Source: Desulfobacula sp. (GTDB lineage Bacteria; Desulfobacterota; Desulfobacteria; Desulfobacterales; Desulfobacteraceae). Taken from it: a stretch of 64,000 nucleotides of DNA. Under the pieces are notes generated by a model that ran no database searches, had not been told where the DNA came from, and was given only the letters and a program-made list of their open reading frames with translations. Both the position numbers and the translations under genes were made by a program. Within the stretch, counting starts at the first letter, position 1. Every line of letters begins with the position of its first letter. Location of the stretch: NCBI GenBank assembly GCA_023701135.1, contig JAMPXP010000002.1, positions 62,001 to 126,000 of the forward strand. The letters are read 5' to 3'. Positions 1 through 8,753 of the stretch are shown here, piece by piece.

Positions 1-780
1 CTGGAAGGGATGGAAAAGGAAAAATACGAGGAATTTTATAATGAATTCGGCCAGGCCCTGAAAGCCGGTATTCCCACGGATTTTGAGAACAAGGAAAGAC
101 TGGCGGCCCTTCTCAGATACAAGACCACCAAATCCGAGGGCAAATATGTCACCCTGGATGAATATATCGCCAATATGAAGGAAGGCCAGAAGGAAATCTA
201 TTACCTGACCGGTGAAAACCTGACCTCCCTCATCAACTCCCCTCTGCTGGAATCCTTGAAAGCCAAGGATTATGAGGTTCTTCTCATGGTGGACCCCATT
301 GACGAATGGGTGACCCAGTCTTTGTTTGAATACAAGGAAAAGAAATTGAAAAGTGCGGAAAAAGGGGACCTGGACCTGGATAAGGTGGATGATGCAAAGA
401 AAAATGAATATTCGGCCCTCCTGTCCTTCCTGAAAGGCAAGCTGGAAGACAAGGTCAAGGATGTGGTGGTTTCCGCCAGGCTGACGGATTCCGTTTCCTG
501 CCTGTCCGGCGATGCTTGGGGCATGAGCGCCTATATGGAGAAAATCCTCAAGGCCTCGGGCCAGAAGAGTCCGGAACAGAAACGGGTCATGGAAGTCAAT
601 GTCAACCACCCGGTTCTGGCAAAAATGAAGACCATCTTTGAAACAGATACCACCAACCCGGTCCTCAAGGATTACAGCGAGCTTCTTTTGGACATTGCTG
701 TCATCAGCGAAGGCGGGAAACTCGATAACCCGGCAAGATTCTCAAAGCAAATGGGGGATCTCATGGCCAAAAGCCTATGA
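1..780 (+). CDS. htpG: Chaperone HtpG (Hsp90), C-terminal part
   Basis: The frame is open from base 1 with no start, so this is the last 259 residues or so of a protein begun upstream. HtpG is a cytosolic ATP-dependent chaperone dimer; the N-terminal ATPase domain lies outside the window. The visible part matches the end of the middle domain and the C-terminal dimerisation domain, with family landmarks such as DFENKERLAALLRY, EGQKEIYYLTGE, VLLMVDPIDEW and the late AGQKSPEQKRVMEVN stretch. The stop overlaps the start of rimO (ATGA), suggesting translational coupling. Recognition rests on remembered family sequence. Confidence 0.93.
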   Translation: MEGMEKEKYEEFYNEFGQALKAGIPTDFENKERLAALLRYKTTKSEGKYVTLDEYIANMKEGQKEIYYLTGENLTSLINSPLLESLKAKDYEVLLMVDPIDEWVTQSLFEYKEKKLKSAEKGDLDLDKVDDAKKNEYSALLSFLKGKLEDKVKDVVVSARLTDSVSCLSGDAWGMSAYMEKILKASGQKSPEQKRVMEVNVNHPVLAKMKTIFETDTTNPVLKDYSELLLDIAVISEGGKLDNPARFSKQMGDLMAKSL

Positions 781-2105
781 TCGTCTTTCTTGAAACCCTG
801 GGATGCTCCAGAAACCAGGTGGACAGCGAGATCATGCTGGGAAAGCTTTTGGCCAGGGGTCATACCCTGACCCCTGACCCGGCCCTGGCCGAGGTGATCA
901 TTGTCAACACCTGCGGATTCATATCAACAGCCTCGGATGAGGCTGTTGATGTTATCCTGGAAATGGCGGAATACAAGAAAACCGGGGCCTGCAAGCGGCT
1001 CATCGCCACCGGGTGCCTGGCCCAGCGCTATAAGGATGACCCGGATCTGACGGCCACCCTGCCGGAAGTGGACGCCTTCCTCGGGACAGCCGCCTGCGAC
1101 GGTATCCTTGATGCCGTGGAAAGCAGAGAGGTAAGGGCCTTCACCCTTTTTCCCGATCCCAACCAAAGAGCCTTCCAGGATATGTCCGAACAGCGGGAAC
1201 TGCTTTCAGACCATTTTGCCTATGTCAAGGTGTCCGAAGGCTGCAACCGGCACTGCACCTATTGTATTATCCCGAAACTTCGGGGCGCCCAGCGATCAAG
1301 ACCCCTTGCCGATATTATAAAGGAATCAGAACGCCTGGTGGATCGAGGGGCAAAGGAAATCATCCTGACGGCTGAAAACACAACGGATTATGGCCGGGAC
1401 CTGAAAGACGGAACCGGGTTTGACCAGGTGCTGGCAGGGCTGGCCAGGGCTCTTGAAGATAAAAAGACCTGGGTCCGGTTTTTGTACACCCATCCGGAAA
1501 CCCTGTCGGAGCAAGTGATCCGGACGGTGAAAGCCCATAAGGCCATTGCGCCCTACTATGATGTTCCCATCCAGCATGCCTCCTCCCGCATGCTCAAAAA
1601 AATGGGGCGGCCCTATTCCCTTGAAGATCTTTATACCTTATTTGAAACCATAAAATGGATTGACCCGGAGGCAGCCCTCAGAACCACCCTGATTGTGGGA
1701 TTTCCCGGTGAAACCGAGGAGGATTTCAAGATCCTGATGAAATTCATCCGGGATATCCGGTTTGACCATCTGGGGGTATTCACCTATTCGGATTCGGAGG
1801 ATTTAAGCTCCCACCTGTTAAAGGACCATGTCCCAGCCGATATTGCTGAAATCCGCCATGACCGGATCATGGAAGCCCAGGCCAAGATCTCCCTGGCCAT
1901 TAATGAAGGGCACGTGGGAAAGATATTCGAAGTCCTGGTGGAAGAAAATCCAGAACCCGGGGTTTATATCGGCCGGACCCGGTTCCAGGCCCCGGAGGTG
2001 GACGGGGTGACCTTTATTTATGCAGACGGTCTTGAAATGGGGGCCTTTGTTAAGGTAAGAATTACGGATGCGTTTGAATATGATATTGCCGGAGAGCCTG
2101 CATGA
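777..2105 (+). CDS. rimO: Ribosomal protein uS12 methylthiotransferase RimO
   Basis: Radical SAM enzyme that adds a methylthio group to the conserved aspartate of ribosomal protein S12. The 442-residue length is normal for the family. The N-terminal MTTase domain starts with LETLGCSRNQVDSE, including the cluster cysteine near residue 10. The radical SAM motif C-x3-C-x2-C lies in SEGCNRHCTYCIIP, about residues 156-163. A TRAM-type domain ends the protein. The sequence resembles RimO rather than the tRNA-modifying MiaB (RimO-like GAQRSRP after the cluster). The ATG overlaps the htpG stop by four bases and the gene's own stop overlaps the next start, so the three are probably one transcript. Confidence 0.93.
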   Translation: MIVFLETLGCSRNQVDSEIMLGKLLARGHTLTPDPALAEVIIVNTCGFISTASDEAVDVILEMAEYKKTGACKRLIATGCLAQRYKDDPDLTATLPEVDAFLGTAACDGILDAVESREVRAFTLFPDPNQRAFQDMSEQRELLSDHFAYVKVSEGCNRHCTYCIIPKLRGAQRSRPLADIIKESERLVDRGAKEIILTAENTTDYGRDLKDGTGFDQVLAGLARALEDKKTWVRFLYTHPETLSEQVIRTVKAHKAIAPYYDVPIQHASSRMLKKMGRPYSLEDLYTLFETIKWIDPEAALRTTLIVGFPGETEEDFKILMKFIRDIRFDHLGVFTYSDSEDLSSHLLKDHVPADIAEIRHDRIMEAQAKISLAINEGHVGKIFEVLVEENPEPGVYIGRTRFQAPEVDGVTFIYADGLEMGAFVKVRITDAFEYDIAGEPA

Positions 2106-3085
2106 CAAAGGACCTGAAAACAAGAATCATTGAATTGACAAGGCAGGACCTGGAAAAGGTCGAAGCGGCCCTTGAGCATCACCTGAACCCCAACCTGGAA
2201 CTGGTCCGGGAGATTGCCTCCCATCTTTTGTTCAGCGGCGGAAAGCGGCTGCGGCCCCTTTTGATGATCCACAGCGCAAGACTCTGCGGCTATGCCAATG
2301 GATTTGAAATAGAATTTTCCACCCTTTTTGAATACCTTCATGCCGCCACCCTTCTTCATGACGATGTGGTGGACCGGGCTGATACCAGACGGGGGAAAAA
2401 AGCGGCCCATACCCAATGGTCGGCCCCCAAGGTGGTCCTGACCGGGGATTTTCTTCTGGCCAGGGCCCTTGATCTGGCGGCCAGGACCCGGCAGCCGGAC
2501 ATTATTTCCGTCATTGCCGGCATTACCGGGGACATGTCCCAGGGTGAAATCAACCAGCTTGAAAAAAAGGGCAAACTGGATCTGACGGAAGAAGAATATC
2601 TGGATGTCATTGAAAAAAAGACGGCTGTCCTGATCCAGGGCGCCTGCCTGAGCGGGGCCATCCTTGCCCGGGCATCCAGGGAAAAACAGGAGGCCTTGAA
2701 AAAATATGGTTTTCACACGGGCATGGCCTTTCAGATGGCCGACGATCTCCTGGACTATACCGGGACAAAGGAAGCCCTGGGGAAAATTCCCGGTGCTGAC
2801 ATCCGTGAAGGCAAACTTACCCTGCCCGTGATTTACAGTCTTGCAAAGGCATCGCCCGAGGATAGGGTCTGGATGGAAAAAATCATAACAGACCCTGTAT
2901 TCAAACCAAGCGAATTTGAACGGTTCACGGAAAAACTGATCCAATACAAGGGAATCGACCATACCCGCCAATGCGCGCAGGATCATGTCCAAAAAGCCGT
3001 CCAATACCTGGAAGAATTTGAAGAGGGGCCGTCTAAAGAGATTCTGGGCCTGATTGCAGGGTATTCCATTGAAAGAAAGGTATAA
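2102..3085 (+). CDS. Trans-polyprenyl diphosphate synthase (IspB/HepT type)
   Basis: Class I trans-isoprenyl diphosphate synthase that elongates an allylic diphosphate with isopentenyl diphosphate, probably making the menaquinone side chain. Both aspartate-rich Mg-binding motifs are present: DDVVD at about residues 87-91 and DDLLD near 213-217, plus the GGKRLRP motif near the N terminus. The length of 327 residues fits long-chain (C30-C40) synthases. Bulky residues just before the first DDxxD set chain length, but I cannot derive the product length. Start overlaps rimO by ATGA. Cytosolic. Confidence 0.88.
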   Translation: MTKDLKTRIIELTRQDLEKVEAALEHHLNPNLELVREIASHLLFSGGKRLRPLLMIHSARLCGYANGFEIEFSTLFEYLHAATLLHDDVVDRADTRRGKKAAHTQWSAPKVVLTGDFLLARALDLAARTRQPDIISVIAGITGDMSQGEINQLEKKGKLDLTEEEYLDVIEKKTAVLIQGACLSGAILARASREKQEALKKYGFHTGMAFQMADDLLDYTGTKEALGKIPGADIREGKLTLPVIYSLAKASPEDRVWMEKIITDPVFKPSEFERFTEKLIQYKGIDHTRQCAQDHVQKAVQYLEEFEEGPSKEILGLIAGYSIERKV

Positions 3086-3088
3086 AAA

Positions 3089-4348
3089 ATGTCAAAAAGA
3101 ACAAAAGCCGCAAGGGGTTTTTTCTATTTTCTCTGTTTATGGATGCTTGCCGGTTCAGTCTATGCGTCAAAGGATGCCGGGGTGTTCACCACCGTAACCA
3201 CGGGCCGAAGAATGATGGCCGGCCATAATATCCAGCAGGCAAAGCAGGGGGCCATCTCCGATGCCCTGGCCGCCGCGGTTCAGAATGCTATTCCGGAACT
3301 CTTGACCAACCAGGTTCTGGCGTCCAATCTGGATTTTTTGTACAGTGATATTCTGTCGCGTCCTTCGGATTTTATTATCACCTATCGGGTTCTGGGTGAT
3401 GTTCAAAGTAAAAACGCTTCCCTTGTGGCCGTGGAATCCAGGGTCAATCTGGAGCTGCTTCAAAAGACATTGACCCAGGCAAAAATTTTGGATGCCGTTA
3501 AAGATAAGCCTGTTCTCATGTTTTTCATTTCCGAAAAAACCCTGTCCGAAGATCAGCCCCGGTACTGGTGGGGCAGTGATCCTGATTCCTATGCCTCTTT
3601 GGTGGAAGCGGTCATGATCGAACAAATGACCCGGGACGGATTTGTGATTGCCGGAACCGCCCCCGATCGACCTGATCCTGCTTTTTATGATATTATTTTT
3701 CATTCAATGGAGGATATTGACGCGGCAAGGCGCTTTGGCCGGGAAATGAAGGCGGATATGATCATCTTTGGACATGCCGCCGCATCCTTGGCCATCAACC
3801 GTATGGGGGAAGAAAAAACCTTTGACGCCCAAATTCTGATGGAGGCCTATGATGTCCTTACCGGGGAAAAAAAGATTGTATCAACGGTTCAAGCCGTGGC
3901 TAAGAGCGATTCAGAAGCGGAGGGCCATAAACAGGCCCTTGCTTCGGCTGCAAACCTGTCAGCCAAGGATCTGACTGAAAAAATCAACGCCTATTGGGCT
4001 CAAACCTTAAGAAAGGAGGCATCCTTTGATCTCAGCCTGTCCGGGGATAATTTTCTTCCACGGTTTATTGCATTAAAGCAGAGACTCAGGGAAATGCCGG
4101 AATTTACAAGCATGCTGCAAAAAGAAGTCGGGTCCAACAGCGCCCTTGTGCAAATCGTTTATAAGGGAAGTCCCTCTCGGTTTGCCGATGCCGTTATGCT
4201 CAAGACCTTTGACGCCTTTGGCCTTGAAATTACAGATGTTGCCAACGAACGGGTTACCCTCCGGTTCATCGAAAAGGAAGCGGCGGCTGGCCCGGAAGCC
4301 CGCCAGAACCCGGCACCCATACCAGAGGAAAAAAAGGAAGCCCCCTGA
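3089..4348 (+). CDS. Exported protein, FlgT-like N-terminal region, unknown function
   Basis: A 419-residue protein with a clear Sec signal peptide: basic MSKRTKAARG, a hydrophobic stretch rich in F, L and W, and a likely cleavage after VYA around residue 26. Mature residues about 40-120 have alternating helix and strand with a QQAKQGAISDAL...AV pattern that resembles the N-terminal domain of FlgT/LPP20-like envelope proteins. The middle is an alpha/beta region and the C terminus is rich in Pro, Glu and Lys. It follows the polyprenyl synthase stop by three bases, so it is probably the last gene of that operon. No catalytic motif is seen; the FlgT resemblance is only a weak pattern match. Confidence 0.75.
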   Translation: MSKRTKAARGFFYFLCLWMLAGSVYASKDAGVFTTVTTGRRMMAGHNIQQAKQGAISDALAAAVQNAIPELLTNQVLASNLDFLYSDILSRPSDFIITYRVLGDVQSKNASLVAVESRVNLELLQKTLTQAKILDAVKDKPVLMFFISEKTLSEDQPRYWWGSDPDSYASLVEAVMIEQMTRDGFVIAGTAPDRPDPAFYDIIFHSMEDIDAARRFGREMKADMIIFGHAAASLAINRMGEEKTFDAQILMEAYDVLTGEKKIVSTVQAVAKSDSEAEGHKQALASAANLSAKDLTEKINAYWAQTLRKEASFDLSLSGDNFLPRFIALKQRLREMPEFTSMLQKEVGSNSALVQIVYKGSPSRFADAVMLKTFDAFGLEITDVANERVTLRFIEKEAAAGPEARQNPAPIPEEKKEAP

Positions 4349-4361
4349 TGAAGAGTTTTTC

Positions 4362-4390
4362 TTGACACGGATACCGTGTTTTGTTAATAG
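4362..4390 (+). promoter_or_regulatory. Sigma70 promoter of tRNA-Val
   Basis: TTGACA at 4362-4367, a 17-base spacer and TAATAG at 4385-4390. A start point near 4397 would lie a few bases before the mature tRNA. The match and position are good. Confidence 0.75.
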
Positions 4391-4403
4391 AACATAACGA
4401 TTC

Positions 4404-4478
4404 AGGCGCGTAACTCAGTGGTAGAGTGCTACCTCGACACGGTAGAAGTCAGCGGTTCAACCCCGCTCGTGCCTACCA
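4404..4478 (+). tRNA. tRNA-Val (GAC)
   Basis: A full cloverleaf of 75 nt including an encoded CCA can be drawn: 7-bp acceptor stem (one G-U), 4-bp D stem (A10-U25 closes it), 5-bp anticodon stem CTACC/GGTAG, 5-nt variable loop, 5-bp T stem and T loop TTCAACC. The anticodon loop reads TCGACAC, so the anticodon is GAC (Val, GUC/GUU codons). The base 5' of the anticodon is C33 rather than the near-universal U33. The gene has its own promoter and terminator. Confidence 0.9.
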
Positions 4479-4485
4479 TAAAAAT

Positions 4486-4526
4486 CAAGGGCCTTGGAAA
4501 AACAATCCAGGGCCCTTTTTATTTTT
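4486..4526 (+). terminator. Intrinsic terminator after tRNA-Val
   Basis: Stem GGGCCTTGGA / TCCAGGGCCC (one G-U pair) with a short A-rich loop, followed by a T-rich run. It begins a few bases after the tRNA CCA. Confidence 0.8.
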
Positions 4527-4654
4527 AACAGAAAGCCCTTTCAATTTCGGTACGTTTCTTGCTGTCTTTCGTTCCGGGGATAGCCGCTTTGTTTTGTCAT
4601 GGCGGATTATCATGATCAAATGAATTGAAAATTTTAAATAAGGAACGGATTTGT

Positions 4655-5473
4655 ATGGGGATTCATTTTGACAATCCGATTGATAAATTGGGGCTCCATC
4701 CGGCTTCAGGATCTTTTCAGGGGCGAGAGAACATGCACAGGATCACCGAGCCGGAGTCTTTTCTCAGCCTTCTCAATAAAGCGTCAGAGAGCGTTGAGCC
4801 GAATCTGACCCGGCGGGATCAGCCGACTTCTTCCATAGAGGCGCGACAGGCTCTGGAATTGTGCCAAAGGGTCAAGCTCCAAATGAATGAAAATTTACTG
4901 AGGGTCATGTCCGATACTGAAGGGGAAAAAAGCCATGAGACTTCTTTGATGGAAGGTCTTAAAGAAATTCTTCCCAGGCATAAAAAAAAGCAGCCGCTAT
5001 TGTCAAAGAGCCGACAGGTCCCGTCAGAAATTGAGCAGCCGGAGATTCAAATGCCTGAGCTTGAAAAAAAAGAAAAAATTTCCGGGGACAGATCCGTGGG
5101 TCATGATATCGACGGGATTATCCAAAAGGCGTCGTCTCACTATGGGGTGGATTCCGACCTCATCCGGCGGGTGATTGAAGCGGAAAGCAATTTTAAACCC
5201 GATGCGGTTTCTTCCAAAGGGGCCATGGGATTGATGCAGCTCATGCCGGGTACGGCCAGGGAATTGGGGGTGACGGATCCCCTGGACCCGTCGGAAAATA
5301 TCATGGCAGGAACCCGGTATCTGAAAAAACTGATCAACCGCTATGACGGAAGCGTTCCCCATGCTCTGGCCGCTTATAACTGGGGCATGGGGAACCTGGA
5401 CTCCCGCCGGAGCCGGATCCCCGAGGAAACAAAAAATTATGTGGCCAAAATCACCGGAATTGCATTTTCATAA
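4655..5473 (+). CDS. Lytic transglycosylase, SLT domain
   Basis: Peptidoglycan lytic transglycosylase of the Slt/MltC fold. The C-terminal half (about 165 to the end) has the family signatures: catalytic Glu in IEAESNF, GAMGLMQLMPGTA, NIMAGTRYL and AAYNWG. The N-terminal 160 residues are charged, probably flexible and unrecognised. I prefer ATG 4655, preceded by AAGGA, over an in-frame TTG at 4625. No signal peptide or transmembrane segment is visible, which is odd for a wall hydrolase; the architecture recalls the muramidase-like module of flagellar FlgJ. About 272 residues; the end overlaps the convergent HD gene by 6 bp. Confidence 0.85.
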   Translation: MGIHFDNPIDKLGLHPASGSFQGRENMHRITEPESFLSLLNKASESVEPNLTRRDQPTSSIEARQALELCQRVKLQMNENLLRVMSDTEGEKSHETSLMEGLKEILPRHKKKQPLLSKSRQVPSEIEQPEIQMPELEKKEKISGDRSVGHDIDGIIQKASSHYGVDSDLIRRVIEAESNFKPDAVSSKGAMGLMQLMPGTARELGVTDPLDPSENIMAGTRYLKKLINRYDGSVPHALAAYNWGMGNLDSRRSRIPEETKNYVAKITGIAFS

Positions 5474-6022
5474 CCCGAATTCTTCAGCCCAGAGGATGAA
5501 TCGCTCTGCATGATCGCTGTTGATTTTTCGAAGCCCTTTAATCACATCTGCTGTGGTGATATTCCGGCCTGAAAACTTCGGGTTTTTGGAATGGTATTTG
5601 TCTGCTGCGCAGATGATTTTTTCTTCAAGGCTGAGGGGAACCATATCCCTTTGCGGCAGGGGAAGTTTATTGAGGACGATATTTTTCCTTGTAATCCCGG
5701 CGCCGGTATGGCGCTCGCTGACCATCCCGTATTCAGGGGGCAGGCCCAGTTCATCCAGGAGTTCACGGCCCAGATACCCGTGGCAGACATAGGAGGCCTT
5801 GCCAAAGCAGCCAATGGATTCGGACCGGGTGAGAAAAATGCCGATATCATGCAGCATGGCTGCGGTTTCAATAAATTCCAGATCCGGGTTCAGATGGGGC
5901 AGACTCCGGGCGATATCAAGGCTTTTGTCTGTGACAATCCGGCTGTGGTTGACCAGGATATCGTAAAGCCTGGTTCCGGGGGCATAAAATTTTTCAATAA
6001 TTTGAAGCGGGTCTATTTTCAA
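5468..6022 (-). CDS. HD-domain phosphohydrolase-like protein
   Basis: A 184-residue cytosolic protein with a complete HD signature: His in NHSRIV near residue 26, the HD pair in AAMLHDIGIF near residues 58-59, a His in SERHTGAG, and an Asp in CAADKYHSKNP. It resembles single-domain HDIG phosphohydrolases; the substrate is unknown. Its start overlaps the prfB stop by four bases, so it is the last gene of lnt-prfB-HD. Similar small HD genes are common in delta-proteobacteria. Confidence 0.82.
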   Translation of the reverse strand: MKIDPLQIIEKFYAPGTRLYDILVNHSRIVTDKSLDIARSLPHLNPDLEFIETAAMLHDIGIFLTRSESIGCFGKASYVCHGYLGRELLDELGLPPEYGMVSERHTGAGITRKNIVLNKLPLPQRDMVPLSLEEKIICAADKYHSKNPKFSGRNITTADVIKGLRKINSDHAERFILWAEEFGL

Positions 6023-7108
6023 GACAGCAGGACTCCCTCGATAAACGGGTCCAGATCTCCGTTGAGAACCCGGTCCACATCCCCCATTTCAAAATTGGTG
6101 CGATGGTCTTTGACCAGCCGGTAAGGATGAAGCACATAGGACCGGATCTGGCTTCCCCAGGCGGCATCATCCTTGCCGTCATGGAGGCTCTGCATTTTTT
6201 TGTCGTGCTTTTGTTTTTCAAGCTGATAAAGCCTTGATTTCAGGACCTTGAAGGCGATTTCCCGGTTCCTGTGCTGGGAGGATTCCTGCTGGCATTGGAC
6301 CACGACGCCGGTGGGCAGATGGGTGATCCGGACCGCACTGCTGGTTTTGTTGACATGCTGGCCTCCGGCACCGCTGGCTCGGAATACGTCAATCCTGAGA
6401 TCCGATTCGTCGATATCGATGACGATCTCATCTTTTATCTCAGGATAAACAAAGACTGCGGCAAAGGAGGTGTGACGTTTTCCGCCGGCATTAAAGGGTG
6501 AAATCCTGACCAGGCGATGGACCCCGGATTCAACCTTCATGAAACCATAGCAGTTGGTGCCGGAGACGCGAAGGGTCACCCCTTTGATACCGGCCTCATC
6601 CCCTTCCTGGTAGTCGATGATCTCGCATTTATAGCCTTTTTTATCGATCCAGCGGGTATACATACGGAACAGCATTTCCGCCCAATCCTGGGAATCGGTC
6701 CCGCCGGCTCCGGCATTGATGGACACAAGGGCGTCCCGGGCATCGTCTTCCCCGTCCAGGGTGATTTCAATGGAGAATTTTTTAATGGTTTTCTCAAGAT
6801 CCTCTAAAATAGAGGCCACTTCCGCCTCGCTCTCCTTATCTGATTCTTCAAGGGCGAGTTCCAAGAGGACTTCAGCGTCTTCAATCCCTTTATGGATGGT
6901 TTCAAAGGTCTCCGTCAGATTTGAAAGGACAGTTCTTTCCTTTAAAAGATCTGTGGCTTTTTCTGCGTCATTCCAGAAATCTTCCTTGGAGATCAGATGT
7001 TCAAGCTCCCTAAGACGCTTTAGTTTGACCGGGAGGTCAAAGATACTCCCTGAGTTTTAAGGCTTTTGCACGAATGGTGTGAATGGTTTGTTTTAATTCT
7101 GCGCTCAT
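6019..7108 (-). CDS. prfB: Peptide chain release factor 2, with programmed +1 frameshift
   Basis: RF2 recognises UGA and UAA stop codons in the ribosome. Translation starts at ATG 7108 (MSAELKQTIH), runs 23 codons to CTT TGA, then continues in the +1 frame (DLPVKLKRL) to the stop at 6019, giving about 362 residues. The in-frame TGA is at 7037-7039. Hallmarks: the stop-recognition motif SPF at about 203-205 and the hydrolysis motif GGQ at about 248-250. RF2 autoregulates through this UGA. Its ATG overlaps the lnt stop (ATGA) and its stop overlaps the HD gene start. A pipeline ignoring the shift would annotate only the 281-residue part from 6864. Confidence 0.94.
7036..7051 (-). promoter_or_regulatory. 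prfB +1 frameshift site
   Basis: Read on the minus strand: AGGGAG TAT CTT TGA C. This is the classic RF2 recoding site: an internal Shine-Dalgarno-like AGGGAG three bases before the slippery CTT, then UGA followed by C. Confidence 0.93.
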
Positions 7109-8655
7109 TTTTTATTTCTCCTCAACTGGTTTCTGGCTCCTTTTACCATGAAACCGAGACAGAAAGCAACCATGGTTCCAAAGGCAAATACATCTCCGTA
7201 TCGGGTATAGAAACTGATGAGGGTCAGGGCCGGCATTTGTCTTGTAATGGCCTTGTCTGTGAACAAAGAAGTGGTCTCCAGGATTTTTCCCCTGGGGTCA
7301 ATGAAACCTGAAATTCCCGTATTGGCCGCTCTGACAAGGGATCTCCGATTTTCCACGGCCCGGAAGACGGCCATGGAAAAATGCTGCATCGGCGCCGAGG
7401 TTTGTCCGAACCAGGCATCATTGGTTACCGTGGTCAGGATATCGGCCCCGTTTTTTACAAATTTTGCAGCAATGCGCGGGAAGAGGATTTCAAAGCAGAT
7501 GAGAACCCCTGTTTTATGCTCCCGGAAATCAAGGGGGACAAAGGATTTGTCTCCGCTGGAAAAATTACCGGCCTGGGCCGTGATTTTCCCGAGAAAGGTC
7601 AGATATTTTCCAAAGGGGACATATTCCCCAAAGGGAACCAGATGGGTTTTGTCATAGGTGGCGGTTACGATGGAAAACCGGTTCAGCATATAGACCCGGT
7701 TATAGTAAAGGGTTTCTTTTTCATCCATTTTAAAGGCCGGGCTGCCGATGAGAAAATTGGTTTTTGATTCCCGGGCGAATTGATCCACAAGATCCGATAA
7801 TGCCCGTTCATAGCCGTAATAGAAGGGAAGAGCCGTTTCCGGCCAGATGACCAGTTCCGGCTCATCCTTTAGCGTGGTCTTTGAAAGAAGAATGTATTTA
7901 TGAACGGTTTCCTGTTTAAAGGCGTCACTCCATTTCAGATCCTGTTCAATATTTCCCTGGACAACGGCAATGGCGGGTTTTGGGGCTGAGGCCATCCGTG
8001 CATCAATGGATGAGAGCCTTAGATGTCCGTAAACCAGGGTGAGGAAGATCAGGATGACAGCCATAATCATGGGAAGAAAAGGCCGGCTTCCATCCTTTTC
8101 CCTTTTTAAAAAAAAATCGGCCAATACAGAATTCACCAACACAATGAGAAATGAAACCCCGTAGACTCCTGAAAAATCCGCGATCTGAATCAATAAAAGA
8201 TTTGAATACTGGCTGTAACCAAGGCTTCCCCAGGAAAATCCGGTAAAGGCATAGGCCCTGATATATTCAAAGCCTGTCCAGAGGCAGGCAGCCGTGAAGG
8301 GATTGGCGCCCGGAGCGAGTTTCTTTAAAAGAAGGGCAAAAAGGGCAGGATACAGGGCAAGGTAGAGACACAGCAGTACCAGGGTGGAAGCGGCCAGGAT
8401 GGGATGAAGCCCACCGTAAATATGAACCGTTGGAATGATCCAGTAAATCAAGGAGATAAAATGAAAAAGACCGGCAATGAGCCCACTGAAAAAGGATTGC
8501 TTCAGGGTCAGGGAAGAAAGGGATATCATCCATGGGACCATGGCAAAAAAAGCAAGATAGGAAAATCCAACCTTCGGAAATGAGAGTGTCAGCAACAGAC
8601 CGCTTGCAAGCGCCGGTAAATACGGAATCAAAAAATTATCTTTTTTTTGTAGCAT
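7105..8655 (-). CDS. lnt: Apolipoprotein N-acyltransferase
   Basis: Inner-membrane enzyme that adds the third acyl chain to the N-terminal cysteine of lipoproteins before outer-membrane sorting. The N-terminal half holds six to seven hydrophobic segments (residues about 8-215). The C-terminal nitrilase-like periplasmic domain has the expected triad: Glu273 in WPETALPF, Lys336 in DKTHLVPFGEY and Cys387 in LICFEILFP. One more membrane segment lies near the C terminus. The 516-residue length is normal. It is first of lnt-prfB-HD and is divergent from the kinase at 8754. Confidence 0.92.
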   Translation of the reverse strand: MLQKKDNFLIPYLPALASGLLLTLSFPKVGFSYLAFFAMVPWMISLSSLTLKQSFFSGLIAGLFHFISLIYWIIPTVHIYGGLHPILAASTLVLLCLYLALYPALFALLLKKLAPGANPFTAACLWTGFEYIRAYAFTGFSWGSLGYSQYSNLLLIQIADFSGVYGVSFLIVLVNSVLADFFLKREKDGSRPFLPMIMAVILIFLTLVYGHLRLSSIDARMASAPKPAIAVVQGNIEQDLKWSDAFKQETVHKYILLSKTTLKDEPELVIWPETALPFYYGYERALSDLVDQFARESKTNFLIGSPAFKMDEKETLYYNRVYMLNRFSIVTATYDKTHLVPFGEYVPFGKYLTFLGKITAQAGNFSSGDKSFVPLDFREHKTGVLICFEILFPRIAAKFVKNGADILTTVTNDAWFGQTSAPMQHFSMAVFRAVENRRSLVRAANTGISGFIDPRGKILETTSLFTDKAITRQMPALTLISFYTRYGDVFAFGTMVAFCLGFMVKGARNQLRRNKK

Positions 8656-8753
8656 TCTTAGTTTTCTTTTCTTATATTAATTTTAAAAATCTGCTATACT
8701 TATCAAGAAGTCGACAGGCAGTCAAACTATGAAATCAATCAGGTTTATACCCT

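Noticed and set aside
4146-4397. Frame of 83 codons overlapping the end of the exported-protein gene
   Set aside because: Out-of-frame shadow with no RBS.
4426-4623. Open frame of 65 codons across the tRNA-Val and its terminator
   Set aside because: It overlaps the tRNA and has no ribosome binding site or recognisable protein features.
8532-8732. Frame of 66 codons with a hydrophobic stretch, antisense to lnt start
   Set aside because: Antisense to the real lnt signal/membrane region, whose complement creates the hydrophobic codons.
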